DNA of 64,000 bases from an uncultured Flavobacterium sp. GTDB lineage: Bacteria > Bacteroidota > Bacteroidia > Flavobacteriales > Flavobacteriaceae. The stretch lies in the NCBI GenBank assembly GCA_937773775.1, contig CALJVL010000008.1:115593-179592 (forward strand). The letters are read 5' to 3'. This document shows, piece by piece, positions 44,828 through 54,043 of this stretch; the stretch's first letter is position 1, and every line of letters begins with the position of its first letter. The notes under the pieces are model-generated. The model ran no database searches. It was not told where the DNA came from and worked only from the letters and a program-made list of their open reading frames with translations. Both the position numbers and the translations under genes were made by a program.

Positions 44828-47800
44828 TTATCTTTTTAATGTAAAATGCCCTTTTGTTTGCCTACCATCTTCTAGTTTTAAGGTAAACCAATAATCATCT
44901 GCTTTTAGAGGTTGTCCGTTGAAAGTACCATCCCAACCTTCATTTAAGTATGGCGCCCATTGTTTGAGGAGTTTGCCGTATCGGTCAAAAATATAAATTA
45001 TTGATTTTGAGTTGAATGTGCTATTTAGTCCTTTAACAGCCCAGTAATCATTATAACCATCATTGTTTGGCGTGAAGAATTTTGGTGCGCCTATTACTGC
45101 AATAGTTTTGCTAACGATTCCACAGCCATTTTTGTCATTTATAAAAATTTCGTAAATTCCAGAAGGTACGTTGTCAAAGAAATTAGAATCTTGCCAAAGT
45201 CCATTTGTACCATCTAAACTATATTCGTAGTCTCCAGGTCCTGATGTATTTACTGTAATTGTATTTACATCCGTCAAATCAATAATGTCAATACCGTTAA
45301 TTGTGGCAACGTTTGAGGCAGAAACATTTATAGTTCGAATTCTGCTGCAGCCAAAAGAGTTTATTACTTCTACAGTATATAAGCCAACTGCATTTACACC
45401 TAATGTAGGTGAAGTTTCAGCTAAATTCCCACCGTCTTTTGTCCAAACGTATTGGTAATTACTAGTTGGAGAATTATCTGTAATCCCAGCATCGAGTGTC
45501 ACAAAAAAATTAGGCAGATTAGAACAAACCAACTCATTTGCATTTCCATCCATATTCAAATCAATATTTGGAACAGGGTGAACTATAAAAATTAAGGTTG
45601 TAGTTGCGGTGCAGTTTGGATTGAATGGATTTGTTACTGTTGCTAAAACATTTTGAGTTCCAGTAATAAAAGGATTTGGTAGGAAACTTAAGGTGTTCCC
45701 GTCTTCATCTAAGTAGCTAACAGTCATCCCAGTTTGCACTCCCAGAATAATCGCTTCGAAAGTCGATGTGTCGAACGCCAATTTTCCGTCTTGCTGCGAA
45801 GGGTCTAGTTCATCGTCACAGCTCGTCGTTAATGCTGGAGAAACAGAAAATGCCTGAGGTGAAATATCAACTACAAATTGAATAAAGGTTTCATCATTAC
45901 ATTGCGTAGCTGAATTATTTGTAACTACTGCTTTTATCGTTTGCGTTTTGGTCGTAAAATTAGATGGAAACGGACTCGGAAGTGGATCATTGTTTTGGTC
46001 AAAATAGCTGACAGTAACATCAGAAAGAGATTGGCCATTTAATAAATCGGACTCTAGAGAACGAGTGTCAAAAGTGACTATTCCATCTTGATCTTCATCA
46101 CATTGTCTTGGAACTATAAGCGGATTTGCAAAAGGTAAGGGCTCGACATTTAATGTAATATAAGGGCCTAAGCCTAGGCAAGAATTATCTATGCTACTTT
46201 CTATACGAACCCAAATGTCTTGAGAGTTAGGGTAGCCAATATTTCTATAATTTGAAATATCCATAATTACATTTAGTTCAGCTAAGGCATCGGCTTGGTT
46301 TCTGTAGTAATTTATGTTGTAGGCCTGAGTTGTAGTTAATTGCTCTTTTATTGTGGTTTTTGTCCATGAAAAATCAAAAGCTGTGATTCCGTCTCTTTCA
46401 TCATTATTAGCATTGTCGTTTCCATTGGTATCTAAAAAATCATCGCAAACTGCAGGTACTATAATAGAAGTAGCAGGACTAATATTTGTAGCAGGAACTT
46501 TTAATGTTAGTTTAGCAACGCTGAAACAATCCGTAATTTTATTTTCAACTCGCGCCCAAATCTCCATATTAGAGGGTGTTGTATTTTCGAAAGTTAATTC
46601 ATTGGAAATTAAATCGACAGATAGACCACTATTTGCCCCTAATTGCGAAGTATAATAAGTGAAATTTTCATTCGTGTAATTTATGGAAATTTCATTGTTT
46701 TTTACTGTCAAATTAAACAACGTCTTCCCGTCTGGATTAGTATCGCTATCACATTGCACAATGGTAACATCGTTGACGATTGGTTTAGGATTAACAACAA
46801 AATTTAAAGTAGTGGTTGCGCCGCAGTTTGAATTTGCTGAATTCGTTACCGTAACTAAAACAGTTTGAGTTGCTGTTGTGAAATTTGGTGGTAACGATGG
46901 AAGTACTGTTCCGTTTTCTAAAGTATAGGAAACTGTCATTCCGCTTTGGCTTCCTAGAATTGTAGATTCGAACATTGAGGTGTCAAATGTAAATATTCCG
47001 TCCTGGTTTAATGGGTTTGGTTCGTCATCACATGTTGTTGTTGTTAAAGATATTGGAACTGCAAATGCTTGCGGCAATACGTCTACGATAAATTGGATGC
47101 TTCTTAGGTCAGAACATTTTAAAGTTGTAGTGTTAGTAACAATAGCTTTTATGGTTTGCGATGTTGTTGTGAAATTAGCGGGAAATGGACTAGTTATTAA
47201 ATTTCCGTTTGAATTTTTTAAAGGGTTGTTAGCTTGGTCAAAATAAGTCACTTTTACATTAGATTGTCCATTTAATAAATCTGACTCAAGATTAGTTGTG
47301 TTAAAAGTGACAATTCCATCTTGATTGTTATCACATTGCCTTGGAATTATTACAGAATTTGCTGTCGGCAAAGATTCCACAGTTACAGTAAGAGGTGTTC
47401 TTGCGCTACATCCATTATCAATATAAAATATTGTGGTTGTAAAAAGAGGACTAGTTGCGTAACTATAACCAGACCCAAGATTAGTGCCATTTGTTGCAGC
47501 ATCATACCAATTTATTGTTCCAGTTGTGGTAGCTGCTTGCAGTGTAGTAGTTGTTGATGCACAAATAACAGGGCTCGGTGTTGTGGTCGTAATTTTCGCG
47601 ATTGTCATTGTAGTACTCGCTGAAATTTGAAGAACTGGATCTCCGGGCATTCCGCCGTATTCAACAATATATCCCTTTGGCTGATAATTTCCACTAGGCT
47701 CGCCGGTATTTGATAAATCATTCCAAGAGCCTGGACTCCCTACGCCGGGAGCAGTAATGTGTGCGTAATCTTCATTTCCTTTATTGTTGGGTTCATTGGT

Positions 47801-48592
47801 AAGAGTATTCCAAAGTGCAAATTGATTAGTCGGTGCCGAACCATTCGCAGCACCGTTCCAAAACACAACTCTATCAACATCCGGGCCTGTCACCCATTTC
47901 CAAACGCCTTCATTTTCCGCGTCGCTTCCACCAATCCATCCGGCTCCGGCAGCTTGTTCACCTGATAATTTTGCTTCGTCTAATGATAATATTGTCGCTA
48001 AATAACCTTGTAGACCGTAGTAGTTAAGTGACTCCGCCGCCGCTCTCGCATTGGTCCAAGTAATCCCCAAACTTGGGACATATTCATAATAATGACCCGT
48101 TGATGGAAGATAATTGGCTTGGCCAATAGTAATGGAAAAATTTCTGATTCCTGATGGATTCGCAGATGAATTTGTATATACAACATCTTTGATTGCCGAG
48201 ACAAAGTCTGGGTAAGGTATTTTTATCCCCGACGGACTGAATAATTTCAGTTTTCCGGCTGTTGCATCCCAACTTGTTGTGATTGTCGGATGTGAAGCAA
48301 GATTAGTAAGTTCTAATTTATCTTGACTAAATTCATAGCCTGAGGAAATCTGAACATACATAGCATCTGTTTCGGCTTCAGCAGGATCATTTGTGATTGA
48401 AATAGTTTCAACTATATTTAGTGAGGATCCAGTACAGTATATTTGATTCCCTGTTGCCTTAATTACAGGAGGATCAATTGCTAATAAAGATTTTTTGATC
48501 TTTGGTGCAGTGTGCGTAATATTTGCAAAGTTCTGATTCGAAATAAGAAATATAAAAGCTAAAATTATATAAAATGATTTGTTTTGGAACAT
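44828..48592 (-). CDS. Secreted C-type-lectin protein with gliding-motility (T9SS) C-terminal domain
   Basis: This 1254-residue surface protein begins with a signal peptide (about 1-23). Residues about 165-315 form a C-type lectin domain with GYLATI, an EPN calcium/mannose-type motif (267-269) and WND (290-292). There follows a set of alternating repeats of about 90 residues: QCD.NQDGIVTF...ESDLLNGQS units alternate with CDDE.....DG....DTS.FE units. The last 85 residues (FFTPNNDGYNDYW... to HFTLKR) are the CHU_C/TIGR04131 gliding-motility domain, a type B signal for type IX secretion. It probably binds glycans at the cell surface. The stop lies 3 bp from the convergent folK-dNK stop. Confidence 0.88.
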   Translation of the reverse strand: MFQNKSFYIILAFIFLISNQNFANITHTAPKIKKSLLAIDPPVIKATGNQIYCTGSSLNIVETISITNDPAEAETDAMYVQISSGYEFSQDKLELTNLASHPTITTSWDATAGKLKLFSPSGIKIPYPDFVSAIKDVVYTNSSANPSGIRNFSITIGQANYLPSTGHYYEYVPSLGITWTNARAAAESLNYYGLQGYLATILSLDEAKLSGEQAAGAGWIGGSDAENEGVWKWVTGPDVDRVVFWNGAANGSAPTNQFALWNTLTNEPNNKGNEDYAHITAPGVGSPGSWNDLSNTGEPSGNYQPKGYIVEYGGMPGDPVLQISASTTMTIAKITTTTPSPVICASTTTTLQAATTTGTINWYDAATNGTNLGSGYSYATSPLFTTTIFYIDNGCSARTPLTVTVESLPTANSVIIPRQCDNNQDGIVTFNTTNLESDLLNGQSNVKVTYFDQANNPLKNSNGNLITSPFPANFTTTSQTIKAIVTNTTTLKCSDLRSIQFIVDVLPQAFAVPISLTTTTCDDEPNPLNQDGIFTFDTSMFESTILGSQSGMTVSYTLENGTVLPSLPPNFTTATQTVLVTVTNSANSNCGATTTLNFVVNPKPIVNDVTIVQCDSDTNPDGKTLFNLTVKNNEISINYTNENFTYYTSQLGANSGLSVDLISNELTFENTTPSNMEIWARVENKITDCFSVAKLTLKVPATNISPATSIIVPAVCDDFLDTNGNDNANNDERDGITAFDFSWTKTTIKEQLTTTQAYNINYYRNQADALAELNVIMDISNYRNIGYPNSQDIWVRIESSIDNSCLGLGPYITLNVEPLPFANPLIVPRQCDEDQDGIVTFDTRSLESDLLNGQSLSDVTVSYFDQNNDPLPSPFPSNFTTKTQTIKAVVTNNSATQCNDETFIQFVVDISPQAFSVSPALTTSCDDELDPSQQDGKLAFDTSTFEAIILGVQTGMTVSYLDEDGNTLSFLPNPFITGTQNVLATVTNPFNPNCTATTTLIFIVHPVPNIDLNMDGNANELVCSNLPNFFVTLDAGITDNSPTSNYQYVWTKDGGNLAETSPTLGVNAVGLYTVEVINSFGCSRIRTINVSASNVATINGIDIIDLTDVNTITVNTSGPGDYEYSLDGTNGLWQDSNFFDNVPSGIYEIFINDKNGCGIVSKTIAVIGAPKFFTPNNDGYNDYWAVKGLNSTFNSKSIIYIFDRYGKLLKQWAPYLNEGWDGTFNGQPLKADDYWFTLKLEDGRQTKGHFTLKR

Positions 48593-48619
48593 TTTGTAAA
48601 AGTATAGCTTTTAATTCAA

Positions 48620-49156
48620 CTATTTCGGCCAATTTAATTTTTGAAACAAATCCCAAACCACGATTCCGGCACTGACCGAAATGTTCAGTGAATGCTTGGT
48701 TCCCAGTTGCGGAATCTCGATACAACCGTCGCAAGCTGCAACCGCTTCTTGTGAAACCCCATGGACCTCGTTACCAAATACCAAAGCGTATTTTTCTCCT
48801 TTTGTTACTTTAAAATCTTGAAGAAATATGGCACTTTGAACTTGCTCTATGGCTAAGGTGGTTATTTTGTCACGCTTCAAATTTTCAATTACTTCAAGGA
48901 CATTTCCGTTGTGCTCCCATGTTACTGTTTCGGTGGCTCCTAGCGCCGTTTTATGGATTTCCTTATTTGGAGGGGTTGCTGTGATGCCACATAAATAGAT
49001 TTTTTCAATCAAAAAAGCATCAGCAGTCCTAAATACGGAACCAATATTGTGTAGACTGCGAACATCATCTAAAACGATAATAATTGGAGTTTTTTCTGAT
49101 TTTTTAAAAGCTTCAATTGATTTTCGGTCCAATTCGCTGTTTTCTAGCTTTCTCAT
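48620..49156 (-). CDS. TrmH-family (SpoU) RNA 2'-O-methyltransferase
   Basis: I start this at ATG 49154-49156 (MRKLENSELDR...), giving 178 residues. The longer reading from 49192 would place its first codons inside the hairpin terminator of the upstream gene. The SPOUT signature is present as VLDDVRSLHNIGSVFRTADAF, YALVFGNEVHGV and the C-terminal SLNISVSAGIVVWDLF, which forms the trefoil knot that binds S-adenosylmethionine. It methylates a ribose in tRNA or rRNA; the exact site is not predictable. It is separated by 27 bp from the giant lectin gene on the same strand. Confidence 0.88.
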   Translation of the reverse strand: MRKLENSELDRKSIEAFKKSEKTPIIIVLDDVRSLHNIGSVFRTADAFLIEKIYLCGITATPPNKEIHKTALGATETVTWEHNGNVLEVIENLKRDKITTLAIEQVQSAIFLQDFKVTKGEKYALVFGNEVHGVSQEAVAACDGCIEIPQLGTKHSLNISVSAGIVVWDLFQKLNWPK

Positions 49157-49179
49157 GCTATTTTGAGGTTTAGTCAAAA

Positions 49180-49212
49180 AAAAAGCTTCCAATTTAAGGG
49201 AAGCTTTTTCTT
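49180..49212 (-). terminator. Terminator after the DUF1573 gene
   Basis: A 10-bp stem (aaaagcttcc / ggaagctttt) with loop AATTTAAG has an A run at its left, which is a T run on the minus strand. Confidence 0.8.
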
Positions 49213-49227
49213 TATATTAATTAAAAT

Positions 49228-49671
49228 TTAGCTTTTTACAGCTTCGTCAGCCAAAACAGTACCTTTGATGGTAAGCACTCTAGTTGCTTGTCCTGCAGCA
49301 TTTGATGTTACAGTTACTGTTTTTGTGAAAGCACCAACTCTGTCAGTTGCATATTTTACACCAATAATTCCTTTTGCTCCTGGAGCGATTGGTTCTTTTG
49401 GAGAAGTAGGAACTGTACAGCCACATGAACCTTGTGTGTTTGTAATGATTAGTGGCTTGGTTCCGTTGTTTGTAAATACAAACTCACGTTTTCCGTCTGC
49501 ATTATGTGCAATCGTCCCGTAATCAATTGTTTCTGATACAAAAGCCATTCCAGCTCCGTCTACTTTAGCAACCTTCGCAGTAGTTGCCTTTATTTTTTTT
49601 GTAGTTTCTTGGGCGTTAGAAGTAGTAACTCCTAAAACGGTCAGCATAGCTAGTACAATTATTTTTCTCAT
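49228..49671 (-). CDS. DUF1573 secreted protein
   Basis: This 147-residue protein has a signal peptide (about 1-20, ending SNAQ). The mature part is one immunoglobulin-like DUF1573 domain with the EFVFTNNGTKPLIITN strand pair and the conserved SCGCTVP motif. DUF1573 proteins are common in Bacteroidetes and exported; their role is unknown. It is preceded by a 160-bp gap shared with mutS on the other strand and ends in its own terminator. Confidence 0.85.
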   Translation of the reverse strand: MRKIIVLAMLTVLGVTTSNAQETTKKIKATTAKVAKVDGAGMAFVSETIDYGTIAHNADGKREFVFTNNGTKPLIITNTQGSCGCTVPTSPKEPIAPGAKGIIGVKYATDRVGAFTKTVTVTSNAAGQATRVLTIKGTVLADEAVKS

Positions 49672-49832
49672 TTTTTTGAAGTTTAAAGTTATCTGAACAA
49701 ATTTAAATAAAATATCATGCCAATTACTTAAAATCGTCCTAAAAGTATTAATTTTTTTTCAAGGATTTAGTTATTCACTATTTAATAATTAAATTCGCTG
49801 CTGTTACAATCACCTTTTTAAAGATAAAAAAT

Positions 49833-52439
49833 TTGGCAGCTAAAGATAAAGTAGTTAAGGAAACACCGTTAATGAAACAATATAACGAAATCAAAAGGAA
49901 ATATCCTGATGCTTGTTTGTTGTTTCGAGTAGGCGATTTTTATGAAACTTTTGGAGATGATGCGGTAAGAGCTGCTAAGATTCTAGGAATCACCTTGACC
50001 AAGAGAGGAGCGGGTTCCGCTACAGAAACTGCTTTAGCTGGCTTCCCCCATCATTCGATAAATACTTATTTGCCTAAATTAGTTAAGGCAGGTCTTCGTG
50101 TCGCAATTTGTGACCAATTAGAAGACCCAAAGATGACAAAATCTATTGTGAAACGAGGTGTGACTGAATTAGTTACTCCGGGAGTTTCCATGAATGATGA
50201 AGTCTTAAATTCAAAAACTAATAATTTTTTAGCTTCAATATATTTTGCCAATAAGTCGATTGGAGTTTCATTCTTAGACGTTTCTACGGGAGAGTTCCTT
50301 ACTGCTCAAGGGAATGCGGAATACATCGATAAACTGTTGCAAAACTTTAGTCCAAGCGAGGTGTTGATTCCAAAAAACAATAAAAATGAATTTCGTGAAA
50401 TTTTCGGGGAGGATTATCATACTTTTTATTTAGAGGATTGGATTTATAAAGAGGATTATGCATTCGAAACCTTAACGAAACATTTTCAGACGGTTTCCTT
50501 AAAGGGATTTGGTATTGAAGACTTGAAAGAAGGGATCGTTGCTTCGGGAGCTATTTTGTATTACTTATCCGAAACACAGCATAACAGGGTTCAGCACATC
50601 ACATCCGTTCAACGTATAGCAGAAGACGCTTATGTTTGGATGGATCGATTTACGATTCGTAACTTAGAATTATATCAGAGTTACAATCCAAATGCTGTTA
50701 CGCTTTTGGATGTAATTGATAAAACGCTTTCGCCAATGGGAGGGCGTTTGCTGAAACGTTGGCTTGCATTGCCTTTAAAAGACAGTAATAAGGTTCGAAG
50801 TCGCCATCAGGTAGTTTACTATTTGAAAGAAAATCAAGAAGTGTTGCAAAGTATGCAGCAGCAGATTAAACAGATTTCAGATTTGGAGCGGTTGATTTCT
50901 AAAATAGCCGCGGGAAAAGTATCTCCTCGAGAGGTCGTTTACCTCAACGAATCGCTGGATGCTATTATTCCTATAAAAAAATTGGCTTTAGAAAGTCCGC
51001 AAGATGCAGTAAGGATTATTGGAGATAATTTGCATAGCTGCGATTTATTGCGTGAAAAGATTAAAACTACATTAAATCAAGATGCACCGGTAGCTATCGT
51101 CAAAGGGAATGCCATTGCTAACGGCATTAGCGAAGAATTGGATGAGTTAAGGGCGATTTCAACTTCTGGGAAAGACTTTTTGAACGGGATAGAAAAGCGG
51201 GAATCACAATTAACGGGTATCTCTTCTTTGAAAATCTCTTTCAACAACGTTTTTGGATACTATATTGAAGTCAGAAATTTGCATAAAGATAAAGTTCCTT
51301 CAGAGTGGATTCGCAAACAAACTCTAGTTAATGCAGAGCGCTATATTACAGAGGAGTTAAAAGAATATGAGACTAAAATTCTGGGTGCTGAAGAAAGAAT
51401 ACAAAAAATAGAATCAGAGTTATTTGAGCAATTGGTTGCTTGGATTGCAACTTACATAAAACCGGTTCAGTTGAACGCTAATTTAGTGGCACAGTTAGAT
51501 TGCCTGTGTTCTTTCACTCAGTTAGCTATCGAAAACAAATATGTTTGTCCTGAACTTGACGAAACATTCCAGCTGGAAATCAAGAACGGGAGACATCCTG
51601 TAATCGAAAAGCAATTGCCTGTGGGAATGCCTTATATACCAAATGATATTTTCCTCGATCAGGAAACCCAACAAATGATAATGATAACCGGTCCCAATAT
51701 GTCTGGGAAGTCGGCTATATTGAGGCAAACTGCGTTAATCGTACTGTTGGCCCAAATGGGGAGCTTTGTCCCCGCTGATAGCTTAAGAATGGGAACCGTT
51801 GATAAAATATTCACCAGGGTTGGAGCGAGTGATAATATTTCGATGGGTGAATCCACCTTTATGGTAGAAATGAATGAAACCGCCTCGATTCTGAACAATA
51901 TTTCCGACAGAAGTTTGGTCCTTTTGGACGAAATCGGGAGGGGAACCAGTACTTATGATGGTATTTCCATCGCTTGGGCGATTGCGGAGTTCCTACATGA
52001 ACATCCTTCGAGGCCTAAAACGCTGTTTGCGACGCATTACCATGAGCTAAATGAGATGAGCGAATCTTTGTCAAGGATCCAGAATTATAATGTCTCTGTA
52101 AAGGAGCTGAAAGACACTGTTCTTTTTATCAGAAAATTAGTAAAAGGAGGAAGTGCCCATAGCTTTGGAATTCATGTTGCAAAAATGGCAGGAATGCCTC
52201 AAATCGTAATTTTGAAAGCGCAAAAGCTGTTGAAGAAATTAGAGAAAGATCATTCTAGCGATGTGTTGAATGGCATAAAATCAGAGAAAGACGAAATGCA
52301 AATGAGTTTCTTCAATTTAGACGATCCTTTGTTAGAGGAAATCAAAGAAGAAATTTTAAATTTAGATATAAATACCATAACACCGATGGAAGCATTGATG
52401 AAATTGAACGAAATAAAAAGAATGCTCACCAGAAAATAA
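49833..52439 (+). CDS. mutS: DNA mismatch repair protein MutS
   Basis: This 868-residue protein recognises mismatches and starts repair. The N-terminal mismatch-binding domain has RVGDFYETFG with the Phe-x-Glu wedge. The ATPase has Walker A GPNMSGKS (620-627), Walker B LVLLDEIGRGTSTYDG, and the TLFATHYHEL loop. Length is standard. The frame opens with TTG 49833 and no nearby ATG precedes it, so TTG is the probable start. It stands alone. Confidence 0.95.
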   Translation: MAAKDKVVKETPLMKQYNEIKRKYPDACLLFRVGDFYETFGDDAVRAAKILGITLTKRGAGSATETALAGFPHHSINTYLPKLVKAGLRVAICDQLEDPKMTKSIVKRGVTELVTPGVSMNDEVLNSKTNNFLASIYFANKSIGVSFLDVSTGEFLTAQGNAEYIDKLLQNFSPSEVLIPKNNKNEFREIFGEDYHTFYLEDWIYKEDYAFETLTKHFQTVSLKGFGIEDLKEGIVASGAILYYLSETQHNRVQHITSVQRIAEDAYVWMDRFTIRNLELYQSYNPNAVTLLDVIDKTLSPMGGRLLKRWLALPLKDSNKVRSRHQVVYYLKENQEVLQSMQQQIKQISDLERLISKIAAGKVSPREVVYLNESLDAIIPIKKLALESPQDAVRIIGDNLHSCDLLREKIKTTLNQDAPVAIVKGNAIANGISEELDELRAISTSGKDFLNGIEKRESQLTGISSLKISFNNVFGYYIEVRNLHKDKVPSEWIRKQTLVNAERYITEELKEYETKILGAEERIQKIESELFEQLVAWIATYIKPVQLNANLVAQLDCLCSFTQLAIENKYVCPELDETFQLEIKNGRHPVIEKQLPVGMPYIPNDIFLDQETQQMIMITGPNMSGKSAILRQTALIVLLAQMGSFVPADSLRMGTVDKIFTRVGASDNISMGESTFMVEMNETASILNNISDRSLVLLDEIGRGTSTYDGISIAWAIAEFLHEHPSRPKTLFATHYHELNEMSESLSRIQNYNVSVKELKDTVLFIRKLVKGGSAHSFGIHVAKMAGMPQIVILKAQKLLKKLEKDHSSDVLNGIKSEKDEMQMSFFNLDDPLLEEIKEEILNLDINTITPMEALMKLNEIKRMLTRK

Positions 52440-52588
52440 ACTTATTCGTTTTTAAAGTTTAGGTTATCAATAGTTTAACTTTTATCTTTAATTTTTTTGT
52501 AAAAAAGGCTTGTGTAATTCAATAAATGTCCTAGATTTGCATCCGCAATACGGAACAAGTATCGCGGTTGTTTTTAATATATAAAAAT

Positions 52589-52664
52589 GCGAAAATAGCT
52601 CAGTTGGTAGAGCGCGACCTTGCCAAGGTCGAGGTCGCGGGTTCGAGCCCCGTTTTTCGCTCCA
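52589..52664 (+). tRNA. tRNA-Gly (GCC)
   Basis: The cloverleaf is complete. The acceptor stem gcgaaaa / ttttcgc has discriminator T and an encoded CCA. The D arm has agctcagttggtagagc, the anticodon stem gacct flanks a loop with anticodon GCC, and the T arm reads cgcgggttcgagccccg. Confidence 0.95.
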
Positions 52665-52743
52665 AACCATAAAATACTCGGATGGTGATTATGTTTAATT
52701 AATTTTTTATAAAAATTAGATATAAAAATCGAAAAGTAATAAT

Positions 52744-52829
52744 GCTCGGATGGTGAAATTGGTAGACACGCTGGACTTAAAATCCAGTGAACAGCAATGT
52801 TCGTGCGGGTTCAAGTCCCGCTCTGAGTA
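52744..52829 (+). tRNA. tRNA-Leu (UAA)
   Basis: This is an 86-base class II tRNA. The acceptor stem gctcgga / tctgagt has a terminal G-U pair and discriminator A, and CCA is not encoded. The anticodon TAA is at 52778-52780 in an arm with ctgga / tccag. A short variable arm and the T loop gggttcaagtccc are present. Confidence 0.93.
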
Positions 52830-52831
52830 CT

Positions 52832-52861
52832 AAAGCCTCTTCTTTTGAAGAGGCTTTTTTT
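52832..52861 (+). terminator. Terminator after tRNA-Leu
   Basis: A 10- to 11-bp stem (aaagcctcttc / gaagaggcttt) is followed by a T run. Confidence 0.85.
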
Positions 52862-52950
52862 GTTTATATATGGGCTGCTTTTCAAATAAAAATTTAGAAG
52901 TAAACTTTAGTTTTTGTTGGTTTTTAAATTAAATATTATCTAATCGAAAT

Positions 52951-53298
52951 ATGGCTTCTTTTGTAATTACTAAACGATTTAGCGGAGATTATAAGTTTGA
53001 GCTCACTTCTAGAAAAGGGAAAACGATTTTTACAAGTAAAGCATACGAGTTAAGGATGGATTGTGAGGCTGATGTGGAGTATGTAAGATTAGTTTTTCAA
53101 AGCTGTGCTTTTGCGAAGTTTAAGACCACTGGCGGAAAATTTTTCTTCAGGGTAGTGGTTGATGATGTTGTTATGGCTACCAGTAGAAAGTATGCAACGG
53201 AGCTGATGGTGCAGAAGGGTATTGACGAAATAGTCAAGTATGGCCCCGAAGCGGAGATCCTGGATTTCTCTAATAATGATTTTAAATTCGAGGATTAA
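52951..53298 (+). CDS. DUF1508 (YegP-like) protein
   Basis: This 115-residue protein of the YegP/DUF1508 family begins with FVITKRFSGDYKFELTSRKG and has the strand FFFRVVVDDVVMATSRKY. The first half looks like a full DUF1508 unit and the second like a degenerate one. It is a small cytoplasmic protein of unknown role. It is convergent with the small lipoprotein gene and shares a terminator with it. Confidence 0.8.
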   Translation: MASFVITKRFSGDYKFELTSRKGKTIFTSKAYELRMDCEADVEYVRLVFQSCAFAKFKTTGGKFFFRVVVDDVVMATSRKYATELMVQKGIDEIVKYGPEAEILDFSNNDFKFED

Positions 53299-53328
53299 AA
53301 TCGCTGGAATTTATTTTTAGGCAATAAA

Positions 53329-53366
53329 AAAGCCATCGCGTTTGCACGGATGGCTTTGATTTTTTT
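53329..53366. terminator. Bidirectional terminator
   Basis: Arms aaagccatc (53329-53337) and gatggcttt (53349-53357) are flanked by A and T runs between convergent genes. Confidence 0.8.
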
Positions 53367-53378
53367 TGTAGCTTGAAA

Positions 53379-53570
53379 TTACTCAGCAGCAGGAGCTTCA
53401 ACAGCCATAGAGTCAACAGGTGCAGCCATAGAGTCAACAGCCATTGTGTCAACTTCAACTACAGCAGTAGTATCAGCAGCAACAACTTCTTCAGCAGCAG
53501 CGTCAGCTTTTTTACAAGAAACAACAGTCAAAACAGCAATAAATGCTAAACTTAAAAATACTTTTTTCAT
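53379..53570 (-). CDS. Small Ala/Val/Asp-rich lipoprotein
   Basis: This 63-residue protein has a lipoprotein signal with lipobox VVSC (Cys19). The mature peptide is low-complexity, acidic and built of Ala, Val, Asp, Met and Thr with the repeat (V)DSMA. The signal (MKKVFLSLAFIA) is nearly the same as that of the lipoprotein at 57773-57988, suggesting paralogy or convergent design. A TATCTTTG box on the minus strand at 53607-53614 could be its promoter. Confidence 0.7.
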   Translation of the reverse strand: MKKVFLSLAFIAVLTVVSCKKADAAAEEVVAADTTAVVEVDTMAVDSMAAPVDSMAVEAPAAE

Positions 53571-54043
53571 CTTAATTTAATATAAAGGTTAATTATTAAT
53601 TCGTCGCAAAGATATACATTTTTTAATACGTTTATAATTTTTTATTTATTTTTTTAAAAATAATATTCCATTTCTTACTTTGCACAATATGTCAGTTAAA
53701 ACGCAGAAAAATATGGCCTCGAAAAGGAGTTGCTTGTTTTGAATTACTTGAAAATTCGACTCTTTTTTTTAAGAGCTACTATTTGGCTTCAGTTTTTCCC
53801 GCTTCTGAAGTTAGTTTGTAACTAATTGTATTTAAATGTATTATATTTTTAGAAAAGAGTATTGATAAAAATTTTAATACTATTAAAATTATTTGGGGCC
53901 GTTCTTTAGGTGGTAAATTACGTCAGCAAGACAAGGGTTTTTTGTTCTGATTCAGTTGGGAGATGTTTTTGCTTTGCTTAAAGTAAATCGGTGTAAAATA
54001 CTTAAGATATAAACAAGGAATCGACGCTTAATAGACACCAAAC
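53571..54043. other. Intergenic region, 473 bp, AT-rich
   Basis: No gene or repeat is visible beyond the -7 box at 53607-53614 for the upstream lipoprotein. Much of it is A/T-rich low-complexity DNA. Confidence 0.4.

Noticed and set aside
49157..49192. Upstream start of the TrmH-family gene
   Set aside because: It would place the first codons inside the hairpin terminator of the DUF1573 gene. The ATG at 49154-49156 fits the family.
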